From assembly GCA_002295705.1 (NCBI GenBank), contig DBHP01000050.1, forward strand, positions 10,604 through 51,195: 40,592 nucleotides of DNA, written 5' to 3'. The notes below the pieces were generated by a model. That model did not search any database. It was not told the origin of the DNA and saw only the letters and a list, made by a program, of their open reading frames with translations. This stretch comes from Candidatus Neomicrothrix sp. UBA825 (GTDB taxonomy: Bacteria > Actinomycetota > Acidimicrobiia > Acidimicrobiales > UBA8592). Position 1 is the first letter of the stretch. Each line of letters opens with the position of its first letter. This document shows positions 33,241-40,592 of the stretch, in pieces. Position numbers and translations under genes: made by a program.

Positions 33241-34275
33241 TCTGCTGACGATTCCAGATCCCACGACCGTGCCTTCCTCATAGAATACTGCTGATTGACC
33301 TGAGGCTACTTTTTTGTGCGGTTCTTCCCAGTAAATCTTATCTGCAACCCTTGCTCGAGCTGTGTGACCATGAGCGCTTGTTTGAATGTCAAGCGCACCA
33401 GTAATAGGTTCGCCGATCCATTGCACGTCTACAATTGCTGTCTCTGCATAGTAAAGATCAGCTTTGGGGCCCACAGTTACTGTGGCTGACTCTACATTTA
33501 TATCAACCGCATACCTAGGCTCGCCTTCACCTGAAACACCTAAACCTTTGCGCTGACCTATTGTTACCATCTGCACTGCAGGCACGTTAGAGATTCTATT
33601 TCCTCGGGAATCAATGACCTGCCCGGGTGTCATTGCCATATGCTGCTCCAAGAATCGCTTTCTTCCACCTTTTGTCCTGCTGATAAAACACACGTCTTGA
33701 CTATCGGCCTTTTCAGCAGTTTGTAATGATAGCGATGCCGCTATTTCTCTAACTTGATCTTTCGTGAGATTACCTATCGGTAGTTGAAGTCGGGCGAGTT
33801 GGTTCTCTTCAAGCATATGCAAAACATAAGACTGGTCCTTTTTGAGATCTACTGATCTTCTAAGACGAAAACCTTCAGGTTGTTGGATAATTTGGGCATG
33901 GTGGCCGGTAGCTATTAAATCAAAACCTAGAGCAGTGGCTCGACGAAAAAGCTTGTCAAATTTAACGTGTCTATTGCATTCAATGCATGGATTCGGTGTT
34001 TCACCTCTTTTGTGAGCGTCAACGTATGGATCTACGACATGAGTATCAAATTCGTCACCGAAATTGAAGACGTGATGCTGTATTCCCAATTGGTCTGCCA
34101 CTCTTCGTGCATCAATAACATCGGAGACTGAGCAACATCCCGTATCAGAAGTACCACCCCACAATTTCATCGTCACTCCGACGACTTCATATCCCTGATC
34201 AAGAAGCACAGCTGCTGCCACGGAAGAATCAACACCTCCGGACATTGCGACAAGAATCTTCTGTTTACCTTTCAT
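33235..34275 (-). CDS. mnmA: tRNA-specific 2-thiouridylase
   Basis: Puts sulfur on U34 of tRNA(Lys, Glu, Gln); 346 residues. The ATP PP-loop SGGVDSS is at 12-18. The catalytic Cys97 (NPCIECN) and Cys196 (DVCFIS) are present, as is RKGLGVSGEG in the C-terminal part. Its ATG overlaps the stop of a cysteine desulfurase by 4 bases; that enzyme can supply the persulfide, so the pair forms a compact tRNA-thiolation unit. Confidence 0.96.
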   Translation of the reverse strand: MKGKQKILVAMSGGVDSSVAAAVLLDQGYEVVGVTMKLWGGTSDTGCCSVSDVIDARRVADQLGIQHHVFNFGDEFDTHVVDPYVDAHKRGETPNPCIECNRHVKFDKLFRRATALGFDLIATGHHAQIIQQPEGFRLRRSVDLKKDQSYVLHMLEENQLARLQLPIGNLTKDQVREIAASLSLQTAEKADSQDVCFISRTKGGRKRFLEQHMAMTPGQVIDSRGNRISNVPAVQMVTIGQRKGLGVSGEGEPRYAVDINVESATVTVGPKADLYYAETAIVDVQWIGEPITGALDIQTSAHGHTARARVADKIYWEEPHKKVASGQSAVFYEEGTVVGSGIVSRS

Positions 34276-35432
34276 GATCCTAAGCTCCGGAGCCTTTCTA
34301 TCGCGTCTGGGAGTATTTCGAGTACTCTATTAACATCTTCTTCTGTGCTTTTATATCCTAGAGATAGTCGCAATGAACCCCTTGCAAGCTCACGTTGATA
34401 GCCCATTGCAGCCAAAACATGCGATGGCTCCTGTGCGCCGCTTGAACATGATGATGCGGCTGATGCGAATATACCTGATTGTTCTAATAGAAATAGCAGA
34501 GCTTCGCTCTCTATATCACCAAAGCAAAGGTGGCATGATCCTGCTACTTTGTTCGACCGATCAACGCTTCCATCTCCGTTTAGGCGAACTCCTGTCTCGA
34601 AAGTATTAGTAATTTCTAGAAGGGAGTCAGCAAGATTATCCCTAAGTGAAGCAACTCTTGCTGTATCCGATGCTTTTGAGTCGGCAGTAACCCTTGCCGC
34701 GGCAGCCATGCCGACTATACCTGGCGTATTGTGAGTCCCACTTCTAAGACCCATCTCTTGACCGCCACCTAACTGTATCGATGAAACTTTTGTTTGGTCT
34801 TTGACTATTAAGGCTCCTACACCTTTAGGACCCCCAAATTTATGTGCTGCTACGCTGATCAGGTCTGCGTATTCTGTAGCTAGATGCATGTCCAACCATG
34901 GAACAGCTTGCACAGCATCTGTATGTATTAAAGCCCCAGGGGATATCTCTTTTACGATAGAAACGATTGTTTTGAGGTCTTGGATTACTCCGGTTTCTCC
35001 ATTTACCAAACCGATTGAGACTAATGTTGTTTCATCATTAATTATGTCAGCAAGGTGATTTAGATCAACAGCTCCGTTTTGTTCCACATTAACGACTTTG
35101 CCACCAACGGACCTTGTTGGTTCAAGAACAGCGTGATGTTCTGTAGCAGAGCAAATTACAGTGCCGCCTATCGCTGAGTGGACTCCGAAGATGGCTAGAT
35201 TATCTGACTCTGTACCCCCTGAGGTAAAGATAATATCTTGCGCTTTGCAGCCAAGTACATCCGCTAACTCGTCACGTGCATCATCAATTAAACGAAGAGC
35301 TTTTCGGGCCATTAAATGTGACCCTGATGGGTTCGCATAGTTTTCTCTTAGCACTGGAAGAATCGCTTCAATGACTTCTTCTCTAATGGGAGCAGAAGCG
35401 GCATTATCCATATAAATTATTTCGTCTACCAC
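34272..35432 (-). CDS. Cysteine desulfurase (NifS/IscS family)
   Basis: PLP enzyme that takes sulfur from L-cysteine as enzyme-bound persulfide; 386 residues. YMDNAASAP opens the domain, His99/His100 lie in SATEHHAVLEP, the PLP Lys198 in AAHKFGGPKG and the catalytic Cys329 in SSCSSGAQEPSHVL. The short loop around Cys329, without a long insertion, resembles the class I group. The start is GTG with a TANNNT box six bases ahead and no ribosome binding site. Overlap with mnmA implies sulfur delivery for tRNA thiolation, possibly also Fe-S assembly. Confidence 0.95.
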   Translation of the reverse strand: MVDEIIYMDNAASAPIREEVIEAILPVLRENYANPSGSHLMARKALRLIDDARDELADVLGCKAQDIIFTSGGTESDNLAIFGVHSAIGGTVICSATEHHAVLEPTRSVGGKVVNVEQNGAVDLNHLADIINDETTLVSIGLVNGETGVIQDLKTIVSIVKEISPGALIHTDAVQAVPWLDMHLATEYADLISVAAHKFGGPKGVGALIVKDQTKVSSIQLGGGQEMGLRSGTHNTPGIVGMAAAARVTADSKASDTARVASLRDNLADSLLEITNTFETGVRLNGDGSVDRSNKVAGSCHLCFGDIESEALLFLLEQSGIFASAASSCSSGAQEPSHVLAAMGYQRELARGSLRLSLGYKSTEEDVNRVLEILPDAIERLRSLGS

Positions 35433-35438
35433 ATTTTA

Positions 35439-35444
35439 AGAATA
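35439..35444 (-). promoter_or_regulatory. Candidate leaderless -10 box of the cysteine desulfurase gene
   Basis: On the minus strand TATTCT (TANNNT) lies six bases before the GTG at 35432. The 97-base divergent gap also carries the promoter of the SRPBCC gene. Confidence 0.5.
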
Positions 35445-35517
35445 CTGAAAAAAATAAGATAACGTCACTGTGCCTTAAATCACTAAATAATTTTGACTAA
35501 ATTATTGTTCCTTCAAC

Positions 35518-35523
35518 TAGGGT
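35518..35523 (+). promoter_or_regulatory. Candidate leaderless promoter of the SRPBCC gene
   Basis: TAGGGT (TANNNT) lies six bases before the ATG at 35530. TTGACT at 35493-35498 is a good -35 match, though the 19-base spacer is long. No ribosome binding site is seen. Confidence 0.5.
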
Positions 35524-35529
35524 TTAGGC

Positions 35530-35973
35530 ATGGCAACGATAAGTGTCGGTATTGAGATAGCAGCTTCTCCAAAACAAGTCTGGAACGTCGTCAAAGATAT
35601 CAGTGATCACGTCAATTGGATGAAAGATGCCGAGCGAATTGACTTTCTGACTGAGCAGCGAAGTGGTATTGGAACCATGTTTAACTGCGCTACCAAGGTA
35701 GGGCCGCTAAGGCTCAAAGATAAAATGGAGATTACCGAGTGGGTTGATGAGAAGTCAATGGGCGTGAGCCATGAGGGGCTAGTAACTGGAACTGGCCGCT
35801 TTTCACTGGTAGAAACTAAAAGTAACGAAACTCGTTTCACATGGGAAGAGACTCTGCACTTCCCTTATTGGATGGGAGGACCACTCCGCAATCCCGTAGG
35901 TACTCGTCTATTAGCCTTGATCTGGAGAAAGAACCTAAAGTTACTCAAAGAACAGGTTGAGGCGTCACTGTAA
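35530..35973 (+). CDS. SRPBCC (START/polyketide cyclase-like) family protein
   Basis: 147 residues forming one helix-grip fold domain. The start ISVGIEIAASPKQVWNVVKDISDHVNWMKDA is typical of SRPBCC proteins, which bind hydrophobic ligands in a deep pocket and include cyclases and lipid carriers. No catalytic residues can be assigned. It is divergent from the cysteine desulfurase and is followed 67 bases later by a 39-residue membrane peptide gene. Confidence 0.85.
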   Translation: MATISVGIEIAASPKQVWNVVKDISDHVNWMKDAERIDFLTEQRSGIGTMFNCATKVGPLRLKDKMEITEWVDEKSMGVSHEGLVTGTGRFSLVETKSNETRFTWEETLHFPYWMGGPLRNPVGTRLLALIWRKNLKLLKEQVEASL

Positions 35974-36040
35974 ATCACCTTTATGAGAAATTTTCTATTT
36001 GATTTAGCTCTCAAAAACTATGAGGGTAAAGTCGCTCAGT

Positions 36041-36160
36041 ATGATTTTTAATTTATTCGCACATCAAGGGGGCTGGGATGAGATCTTGATGGTTATTGCT
36101 CCAATTATCCTCCTCTTTTGCTTGTTGAAAATTGCAAATAAACGAGCAAAACGTAATTGA
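36041..36160 (+). CDS. Small (39-residue) single-span membrane protein
   Basis: A complete short frame, ATG to TGA. The peptide has a polar N-terminus with the stretch AHQGGWDEI (7-15), one hydrophobic helix (about 16-32, ILMVIAPIILLFCLLKI) and a strongly basic end (NKRAKRN), so the C-terminus should face the cytoplasm by the positive-inside rule. The layout HQGGWDE plus helix plus basic tail looks like a real small membrane protein rather than chance translation. A TAAAGT box lies eight bases ahead of the ATG. It ends 2 bases before the murA stop on the opposite strand. Function unknown. Confidence 0.6.
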   Translation: MIFNLFAHQGGWDEILMVIAPIILLFCLLKIANKRAKRN

Positions 36161-36162
36161 AT

Positions 36163-37416
36163 TTAATTCTCTCTGTAAATATCCGCCCCAAGATCACTTA
36201 GATTCTCAACAAGATTTTCATAGCCTCTATCTATATGGGATGGATCACGTATCTCTGTTTGGCCTTGCGCACGCAAAGCTGCCACCACTAAGGCTGCCCC
36301 GGCTCTTATATCATGAGCACGCACTGGAGCCCCTGATAAGTTCGCGACACCTCGGATAACTGCATGATGGCCTTCTGTTCGAATGTCAGCTCCCATGCGG
36401 ATCAATTCATCTATGTATCTAAACCTTCCGCTGAATAAGTTTTCTGTTACGATCCCGACGCCTTCGGAGACTGCAAGCATCGCCACAAGAAACGGTTTGT
36501 AGTCCGTAGCGATACCCGGATAAGGGAGAGTCGCCAAATCAACTGCTTTTAACGATTTATTAGCCATGACCCACAACCCATTAGAATCAGCTGATATTCG
36601 CATTCCCATCTCACCTACTTTTTGGCAGAGCATATCCATGTGATCTGGCCTGGCCCCAATCAGGTTGACTTCGCCCCCTGCGATACCGACTGCTGCGAGA
36701 TATGTAGCTGCTTCAATCCTGTCAGGGACTATAGCGTGTTCCACAGCTCCGAGTTTCTCCACGCCTTCAATTGTTATCGTTGACGTTCCAGCCCCTAAGA
36801 CACTAGCTCCCATGCGATTTAGAAACGAAGCTAGATCAGCTATCTCCGGCTCACGTGCCGCATTCTCGATAATCGTTGTGCCATCTGCTAAAACAGCAGC
36901 CATCATAATATTCTCTGTTGCACCAACGCTGGGAAACTCTAAGACAATGCGACTGCCCCGCAATCTCTCACAATATGCGTCAATGTATCCATGTTCCGAT
37001 GCAAACTTTGCACCTAACATTTCAAGGCCTCGTAAATGCATATCAATCGGTCTTGGACCAAAATCATCCCCACCCGGGAGCGCAACCCTAGCTTTTCCAT
37101 ACCTCGCAAGTAAGGGCCCTAATACAACTATGGAGGCCCTCATTTTTTCCACCAGTTCATAAGGAGCCTCTGCTGTCAGGTCCCCTGGGTTTGTGATCTC
37201 AAGTGAATTCGTATCGGTACCTCTTACCGTCATTCCAAGCGAAACTAGCAGCTCAGACATCAATCTGACATCAGTAATGTTAGGAACATTCGTGAGATGA
37301 AAAGTACCTTCTGCCAACGAACAAGCCGCCATTATTTTAAGCGCAGAGTTTTTAGCTCCATTTATCTCGACATCCCCGTAGAGAGGCCCGCTTGGTTTAA
37401 CAATAATGCGATCCAT
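36163..37416 (-). CDS. murA: UDP-N-acetylglucosamine 1-carboxyvinyltransferase (Cys-to-Asp type)
   Basis: First committed step of peptidoglycan synthesis: adds enolpyruvate from PEP to UDP-GlcNAc; 417 residues. KPSGPLYGDVEINGAKNSALK holds the conserved Lys/Asn of the active site. The loop that usually carries the reactive Cys (GGC-x-I-G-x-RP) reads GGDDFGPRPIDMH, so the position is Asp117, as in Mycobacterium MurA, which is insensitive to fosfomycin. The ATG at 37416 is chosen over a TTG one codon earlier: CATAAT lies exactly six bases ahead and there is no ribosome binding site. Confidence 0.96.
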   Translation of the reverse strand: MDRIIVKPSGPLYGDVEINGAKNSALKIMAACSLAEGTFHLTNVPNITDVRLMSELLVSLGMTVRGTDTNSLEITNPGDLTAEAPYELVEKMRASIVVLGPLLARYGKARVALPGGDDFGPRPIDMHLRGLEMLGAKFASEHGYIDAYCERLRGSRIVLEFPSVGATENIMMAAVLADGTTIIENAAREPEIADLASFLNRMGASVLGAGTSTITIEGVEKLGAVEHAIVPDRIEAATYLAAVGIAGGEVNLIGARPDHMDMLCQKVGEMGMRISADSNGLWVMANKSLKAVDLATLPYPGIATDYKPFLVAMLAVSEGVGIVTENLFSGRFRYIDELIRMGADIRTEGHHAVIRGVANLSGAPVRAHDIRAGAALVVAALRAQGQTEIRDPSHIDRGYENLVENLSDLGADIYREN

Positions 37417-37422
37417 CAACCA

Positions 37423-37428
37423 ATTATG
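37423..37428 (-). promoter_or_regulatory. Candidate leaderless -10 box of murA
   Basis: On the minus strand CATAAT (one mismatch to TATAAT) lies six bases before the murA ATG, with no Shine-Dalgarno sequence. Confidence 0.45.
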
Positions 37429-37493
37429 CAGCGAGTAATTATCGTTTCCTCAAAAGTGCGATCTTTAGCTAAAAGCTGTTTAATCAAATAACG

Positions 37494-39011
37494 ATGACTA
37501 TATTCATGCATAAACGTTCGGTAGGGTACGAAGAGGTAGAAGAGATCATATGTGCTCGTAACAATTCTTTGCTCAGGGAATACAAATCAGGGCCTGGAAT
37601 CTTCAAATTAGCCGAGGGGCCCTTTACAAGCTACCAACGCACGGTAGATGTTGATATGAAGACATCTCATTGTGAAGTGACAGAAACATTCTCGTACAAG
37701 ATAGCGGCGCCTTTTTGGCATTACTTACTTCACTTTCCAATAAAACGGGTTTTAAAAAATTCTAATTTCTCCAAGAACTTCAACATCTGGTGGGCGCCCC
37801 CTAACCGCTTTGATGCTCTAACATCACAAACGATAAGCTTACTTTGCGTTGCTGCAATTGTTACTGGCTTTTTAGGTGCGCTGATCGGACAAACTGCCAC
37901 TTTTGCTGCTGAAGAGTTTGGAGCAGGAGATAGAGCACAAGGGATTCTTTTAGCTACTGTGCGAATCGGCGTATTACTGACAGTCTTTATTACAGCACTA
38001 GCTGATAATCGTGGAAGGAAGAAACTACTGGAATTCTCTTTATATGGAGGCTGTTTGCTAGCGGTCTTGAGTGCGGTAGCTCCAAATCTTTGGGCCTTAG
38101 GCATTACCCAATCATTTGCTCGAGGCTTCGCTACTTCTATAAGTATCTTAATAGGAATCATGGCAGCTGAAGCTGCCCCGAAGGGTAGTCGCGCGTACAT
38201 TGCCGGTCTTCTGACATTGTCAGCAGGTTTGGGGGCTGGAATACCAGTCTGGATCCTGTTTCTTGCTGATCTACATCTAAGGGGCTGGAGATTACTTTTC
38301 GCAACTGCGTTAATATTTTTTCCAGTAATTCGCTGGATACATCTCCACCTTGAAGAAAGCAAGCGCTTCATAGACCATATTGAAAAGCACAGATTCAATA
38401 ACGGCAGAAAACAAAAGGTCATTGTGAAACGTGTTCTCTTTCTAGCCTCAGTCGCTTTTCTGCTTTTCTTATTTGTCTCACCCGCTAGTCAATTTAGGAA
38501 TGAATTCCTTAGAGACGAACGCGGTTTTAGCGCTGCGAAAATATCTCTTTTCTTATTGACTGCCTATACACCGCAAATTATCGGAGTGGCTATAGCTTCA
38601 AAAGTCTCAGATCTGAAAGGAAGAAAGCCTGTGGCCATGATCGCAGTAGGCATAGGAACGATACTGACAGTAGCAAGTTATAGCGTAGCTGGCTTTGGCA
38701 TGTGGCTTATCACGATGAGTGCTGGAATCATTTCGGCTGGTGCCGGGCCATCTTTAGGTGTCTATAGCTCGGAGATGTTCGGGACGGGACGACGCGGTCA
38801 GGTTAGCGGTTTTTTATCACTTACGGCAGTGACCGGCAGCGCCCTCGGCTTATTGTTATGTGGAGACCTCTCAGAACGGTTTAGTAGCTTTGGAGAAGCC
38901 TTTTCTATCTTAGCAATTGGCCCTTTGCTGGTTGTTTTGATTGTCTATCTTTTCTTTCCCGAATCTGCTAACCAAGAACTTGAAGATCTTAACCCTGACG
39001 GCAACCCTTAA
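37494..39011 (+). CDS. MFS transporter with an extra N-terminal cytosolic domain
   Basis: 505 residues. The first ~115 are soluble (EGPFTSYQRTVDVD; VTETFSYKIAAPFWHYLLHF) and look like part of an SRPBCC-type domain, ending in WWAPPNRFDA. The rest is a 12-segment MFS carrier; ADNRGRKK and SDLKGRKP are the two loop signatures, and the family resembles sugar/organic-acid type carriers. The substrate is unknown. The ATG has no ribosome binding site; other in-frame starts exist nearby (ATG at 37506), so the N-terminus is tentative. It is divergent from murA and its stop overlaps the neighbouring hydrolase stop by 3 bases on the other strand. Confidence 0.82.
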   Translation: MTIFMHKRSVGYEEVEEIICARNNSLLREYKSGPGIFKLAEGPFTSYQRTVDVDMKTSHCEVTETFSYKIAAPFWHYLLHFPIKRVLKNSNFSKNFNIWWAPPNRFDALTSQTISLLCVAAIVTGFLGALIGQTATFAAEEFGAGDRAQGILLATVRIGVLLTVFITALADNRGRKKLLEFSLYGGCLLAVLSAVAPNLWALGITQSFARGFATSISILIGIMAAEAAPKGSRAYIAGLLTLSAGLGAGIPVWILFLADLHLRGWRLLFATALIFFPVIRWIHLHLEESKRFIDHIEKHRFNNGRKQKVIVKRVLFLASVAFLLFLFVSPASQFRNEFLRDERGFSAAKISLFLLTAYTPQIIGVAIASKVSDLKGRKPVAMIAVGIGTILTVASYSVAGFGMWLITMSAGIISAGAGPSLGVYSSEMFGTGRRGQVSGFLSLTAVTGSALGLLLCGDLSERFSSFGEAFSILAIGPLLVVLIVYLFFPESANQELEDLNPDGNP

Positions 39012-39568
39012 CGAAGCGTCTGTACCCATTTGGTAACAAAGCCGGCAACTACATCGATTTCTTTGGGATTATGATTCTGTCGTTCAAGAATATGGAGTTC
39101 GACTTTGGAAGGGATCGTACGTGCATATTGCTCAAGCAATTCTGGTGAGCCAAATGGGTCACTATCGCCAGAGATAAAGATTGTCGGTCGCCGTATTCTA
39201 TGCAGATGGTTGACACGAAGAGATTCGATTTTTCCCGGCGGATGCAAAGGATAGCTCAAGAGGGCGAGAGCTCGAGACGGTAAACCTTCTGCTATGGCCA
39301 TAGAAGCAGCTCTACCTCCAAATGATCTTCCTCCGAGCACTAAACTACTTTGAGGAATTCCATTTGCCTCAGCGAAACGAATAGATACTTGAACAATTTC
39401 TTCAACGATTTTCTCTATTTTTGGAGGAGGTCGTTTGGCGCTTGCTTGCCGATAGGAGAAGTTATGCCTAAGTACTGGAATTTTACTTAGCCGCTCAATT
39501 TCAAGAAAGACAGGGTGTTCCCTGTTACCGCCCGCACCATGGAAAAGAATCATCCCTCTGGGTTTCAT
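39008..39568 (-). CDS. Small alpha/beta hydrolase (KANL3/Tex30-like)
   Basis: 186 residues. The oxyanion segment MILFHGAGGNREHP opens the fold; the nucleophile Ser82 is in GGRSFGGRAAS, the acid is Asp135 or Asp137 in ISGDSDPFG and the base His166 in ERQNHNPKE. It resembles the dienelactone-hydrolase-like KANL3/Tex30 group, substrate unknown. The ATG at 39568 is preferred to a GTG two codons earlier because GGGGGAG lies five bases before it. It follows the J-domain gene by about 20 bases on the same strand. Confidence 0.85.
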   Translation of the reverse strand: MKPRGMILFHGAGGNREHPVFLEIERLSKIPVLRHNFSYRQASAKRPPPKIEKIVEEIVQVSIRFAEANGIPQSSLVLGGRSFGGRAASMAIAEGLPSRALALLSYPLHPPGKIESLRVNHLHRIRRPTIFISGDSDPFGSPELLEQYARTIPSKVELHILERQNHNPKEIDVVAGFVTKWVQTLR

Positions 39569-39587
39569 AGGCACTCCCCCTGTTTGA

Positions 39588-40289
39588 CTATCGGAGTAAT
39601 ATTCTTCTCGCTTCAGTTAACTCTTGTATTCTCTTCGCAACGTCAACCTTGATGTCATCATCACCAGTATCAGGGTGAGTGGAACGCAGCAATTTTCGAA
39701 ACTGCTTTTTGACCACTTCATCATCAGGGTTTGTGCTTGAAATACCTAGAACTTGCAATGCCCAACTCTCCGAGCTTTCATGCCCTAAATCAGCCTTGAA
39801 TTTATCATGGCGACTCAATAAATAAGAAATGAAATCAGTTCCTACCTCGCCTCTCCACTTAACAGCCTTGTGCATTAGGTTAACAACAGCCGGCCGCTCT
39901 CTGTAAGCGAACTGACTTATCGAGTAAGCCGCAGCGAGAATATTCTGCTCAGCTGCTGCTTCATTCAATTCAAAGATGAACCTATACTTTCCCTCGAATT
40001 CTCGTAGCTGGTGAACAGTTCGGGCAAGTCCGATTTTGTCTTCTTGAAATCTATGACGTAAACGTGGTTGAGAAATTCTCTCACCACGTTGAAGTTGATA
40101 AAGCAATTTTTTGTAGTCATCATAAAAATCTTCGTCAATACTAGGAATGAATCGCGCAACTATTCCAGCAAGCAAAACCGCTCCATTCCCCGACCCTTTC
40201 TGTATCGGAAGATAGGTGTACCCGAGTGCAACTCGACGAGTTGGAGCATTTGTTCTTGAGTGAAAGATTTCAAGCTCCGCTAATAACAT
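39588..40289 (-). CDS. Protein with C-terminal J domain (DnaJ-like)
   Basis: 233 residues. The last ~60 (about 175-233, WALQVLGISSTNPDDEVVKKQFRKLLRSTHPDTGD) form a J domain with the HPD motif at 205-207, which would stimulate a DnaK/Hsp70 ATPase. The first ~170 residues are alpha-helical and TerB-like in feel (AAAYSISQFAYRERPAVVNLMHKAVKW), a pairing seen in DjlA-type proteins, but there is no membrane anchor here. The ATG has a TANNNT box six bases ahead and no ribosome binding site. Confidence 0.8.
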   Translation of the reverse strand: MLLAELEIFHSRTNAPTRRVALGYTYLPIQKGSGNGAVLLAGIVARFIPSIDEDFYDDYKKLLYQLQRGERISQPRLRHRFQEDKIGLARTVHQLREFEGKYRFIFELNEAAAEQNILAAAYSISQFAYRERPAVVNLMHKAVKWRGEVGTDFISYLLSRHDKFKADLGHESSESWALQVLGISSTNPDDEVVKKQFRKLLRSTHPDTGDDDIKVDVAKRIQELTEARRILLR

Positions 40290-40295
40290 GATTTA

Positions 40296-40301
40296 AGATT
40301 A
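40296..40301 (-). promoter_or_regulatory. Candidate leaderless -10 box of the J-domain gene
   Basis: On the minus strand TAATCT (TANNNT) lies six bases before the ATG at 40289, without a ribosome binding site. Confidence 0.5.
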
Positions 40302-40427
40302 GATCGGATTGTCTTTTTTCAACGTATTGAGCAGTGAATATTGAGAAAAACCAATGTTTCCGCCGTAATACTTCGCTTTGTGGTCACACCGGATGTAGCG
40401 TTTGGATTATACATATTTGGAGTAGTT

Positions 40428-40592
40428 ATGAGTGAAATAAAATCACCTGATCGAAATCTCGCCATGGAGCTCGTACGAGTAACTGAAGCTGCTGCGATGG
40501 CTGCGGCCAGATGGATGGGAAGGGGAGATAAAGAAGGCGCAGATGATGCCGCAGTAAATGCGATGCGATTTGTCCTCCGGAGCGTAAATATG
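40428..40592 (+). CDS. glpX: Fructose-1,6-bisphosphatase class II (N-terminal 55 residues; cut by window edge)
   Basis: Gluconeogenic phosphatase that converts fructose 1,6-bisphosphate to fructose 6-phosphate. Only the first 55 codons are in the window, but they match the GlpX opening closely: DRNLAMELVRVTEAAAMAAARWMGRGDKEGAD followed by AAVNAMR. GGAG lies five bases before the ATG. The 138-base gap to the divergent J-domain gene contains an AT-rich TTATACAT stretch that may be part of its promoter. The remainder lies beyond the right edge. Confidence 0.92.
   Translation, partial: MSEIKSPDRNLAMELVRVTEAAAMAAARWMGRGDKEGADDAAVNAMRFVLRSVNM

Noticed and set aside
1..40592. Searched by eye for CRISPR arrays, insertion sequences, tRNA genes, defence systems and long direct repeats.
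   Set aside because: None was seen; the window is dense with metabolic and housekeeping genes and shows no transposase, integrase or repeat-spacer pattern.

Overview
The window looks like a chromosome segment of a moderate-GC, free-living, probably marine actinobacterium, most likely of class Acidimicrobiia. This rests on protein style and on gene company: GatCAB beside a PASTA kinase, an NAD-dependent ligase, a class II fructose-bisphosphatase, a MurA with Asp instead of the active-site Cys, and many acyl-CoA, amidohydrolase and sulfatase genes. It also rests on repeated TANNNT boxes six bases before start codons, the mark of leaderless transcription in actinobacteria. The taxonomic call is inference; there is no rRNA or tRNA gene in the window. 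The genes are densely packed, with several 4-base start/stop overlaps, and no gene-free stretch exceeds 300 bases. No insertion sequence, CRISPR array, prophage or tRNA was seen.

Layout. 1-5.4 kb: catabolic genes, namely an aldehyde dehydrogenase cut by the window edge, then a divergent amidohydrolase, thiolase and short-chain dehydrogenase. 5.4-8.2 kb: a substrate-binding-protein-like lipoprotein divergent from an MFS exporter. 8.2-16.7 kb: amino-acid biosynthesis. metY (O-acetylhomoserine sulfhydrylase) sits behind a compact SAM-I/SAM-IV-like riboswitch with a helix that could hide its ribosome binding site. ilvB-ilvN-ilvC follow on the minus strand, and ilvD on the plus strand, separated by an MFS gene overlapping a NadD/CoaD-fold nucleotidyltransferase.

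16.8-22.4 kb: the most distinctive region. A TetR regulator, a cytosolic-type formylglycine sulfatase, an AtsA-like metallo-beta-lactamase-fold hydrolase, a subfamily-I haloalkane dehalogenase and a duplicated DUF1330-like protein lie on one strand with gaps of at most 24 bases. A perfect 19-bp palindrome lies just upstream of tetR. I read this as a self-regulated operon for breaking down a sulfated and/or halogenated organic compound; the substrate is unknown.

22.5-35.4 kb: mostly housekeeping. gatC-gatA-gatB run into a phosphopantetheinyl transferase and a GT2 glycosyltransferase. Upstream is a PASTA kinase-like protein that has lost the HRD aspartate, the alpha-C glutamate and part of the glycine loop, so it is probably a pseudokinase. 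A HAD hydrolase with ligA, two uncharacterised membrane proteins, and a cysteine desulfurase overlapping mnmA (tRNA 2-thiouridine synthesis) complete the region.

35.5-40.6 kb: an SRPBCC protein, a previously easy-to-miss 39-residue membrane peptide, murA, an MFS protein with an extra N-terminal domain, a small alpha/beta hydrolase, a protein with a C-terminal J domain, and the start of glpX.
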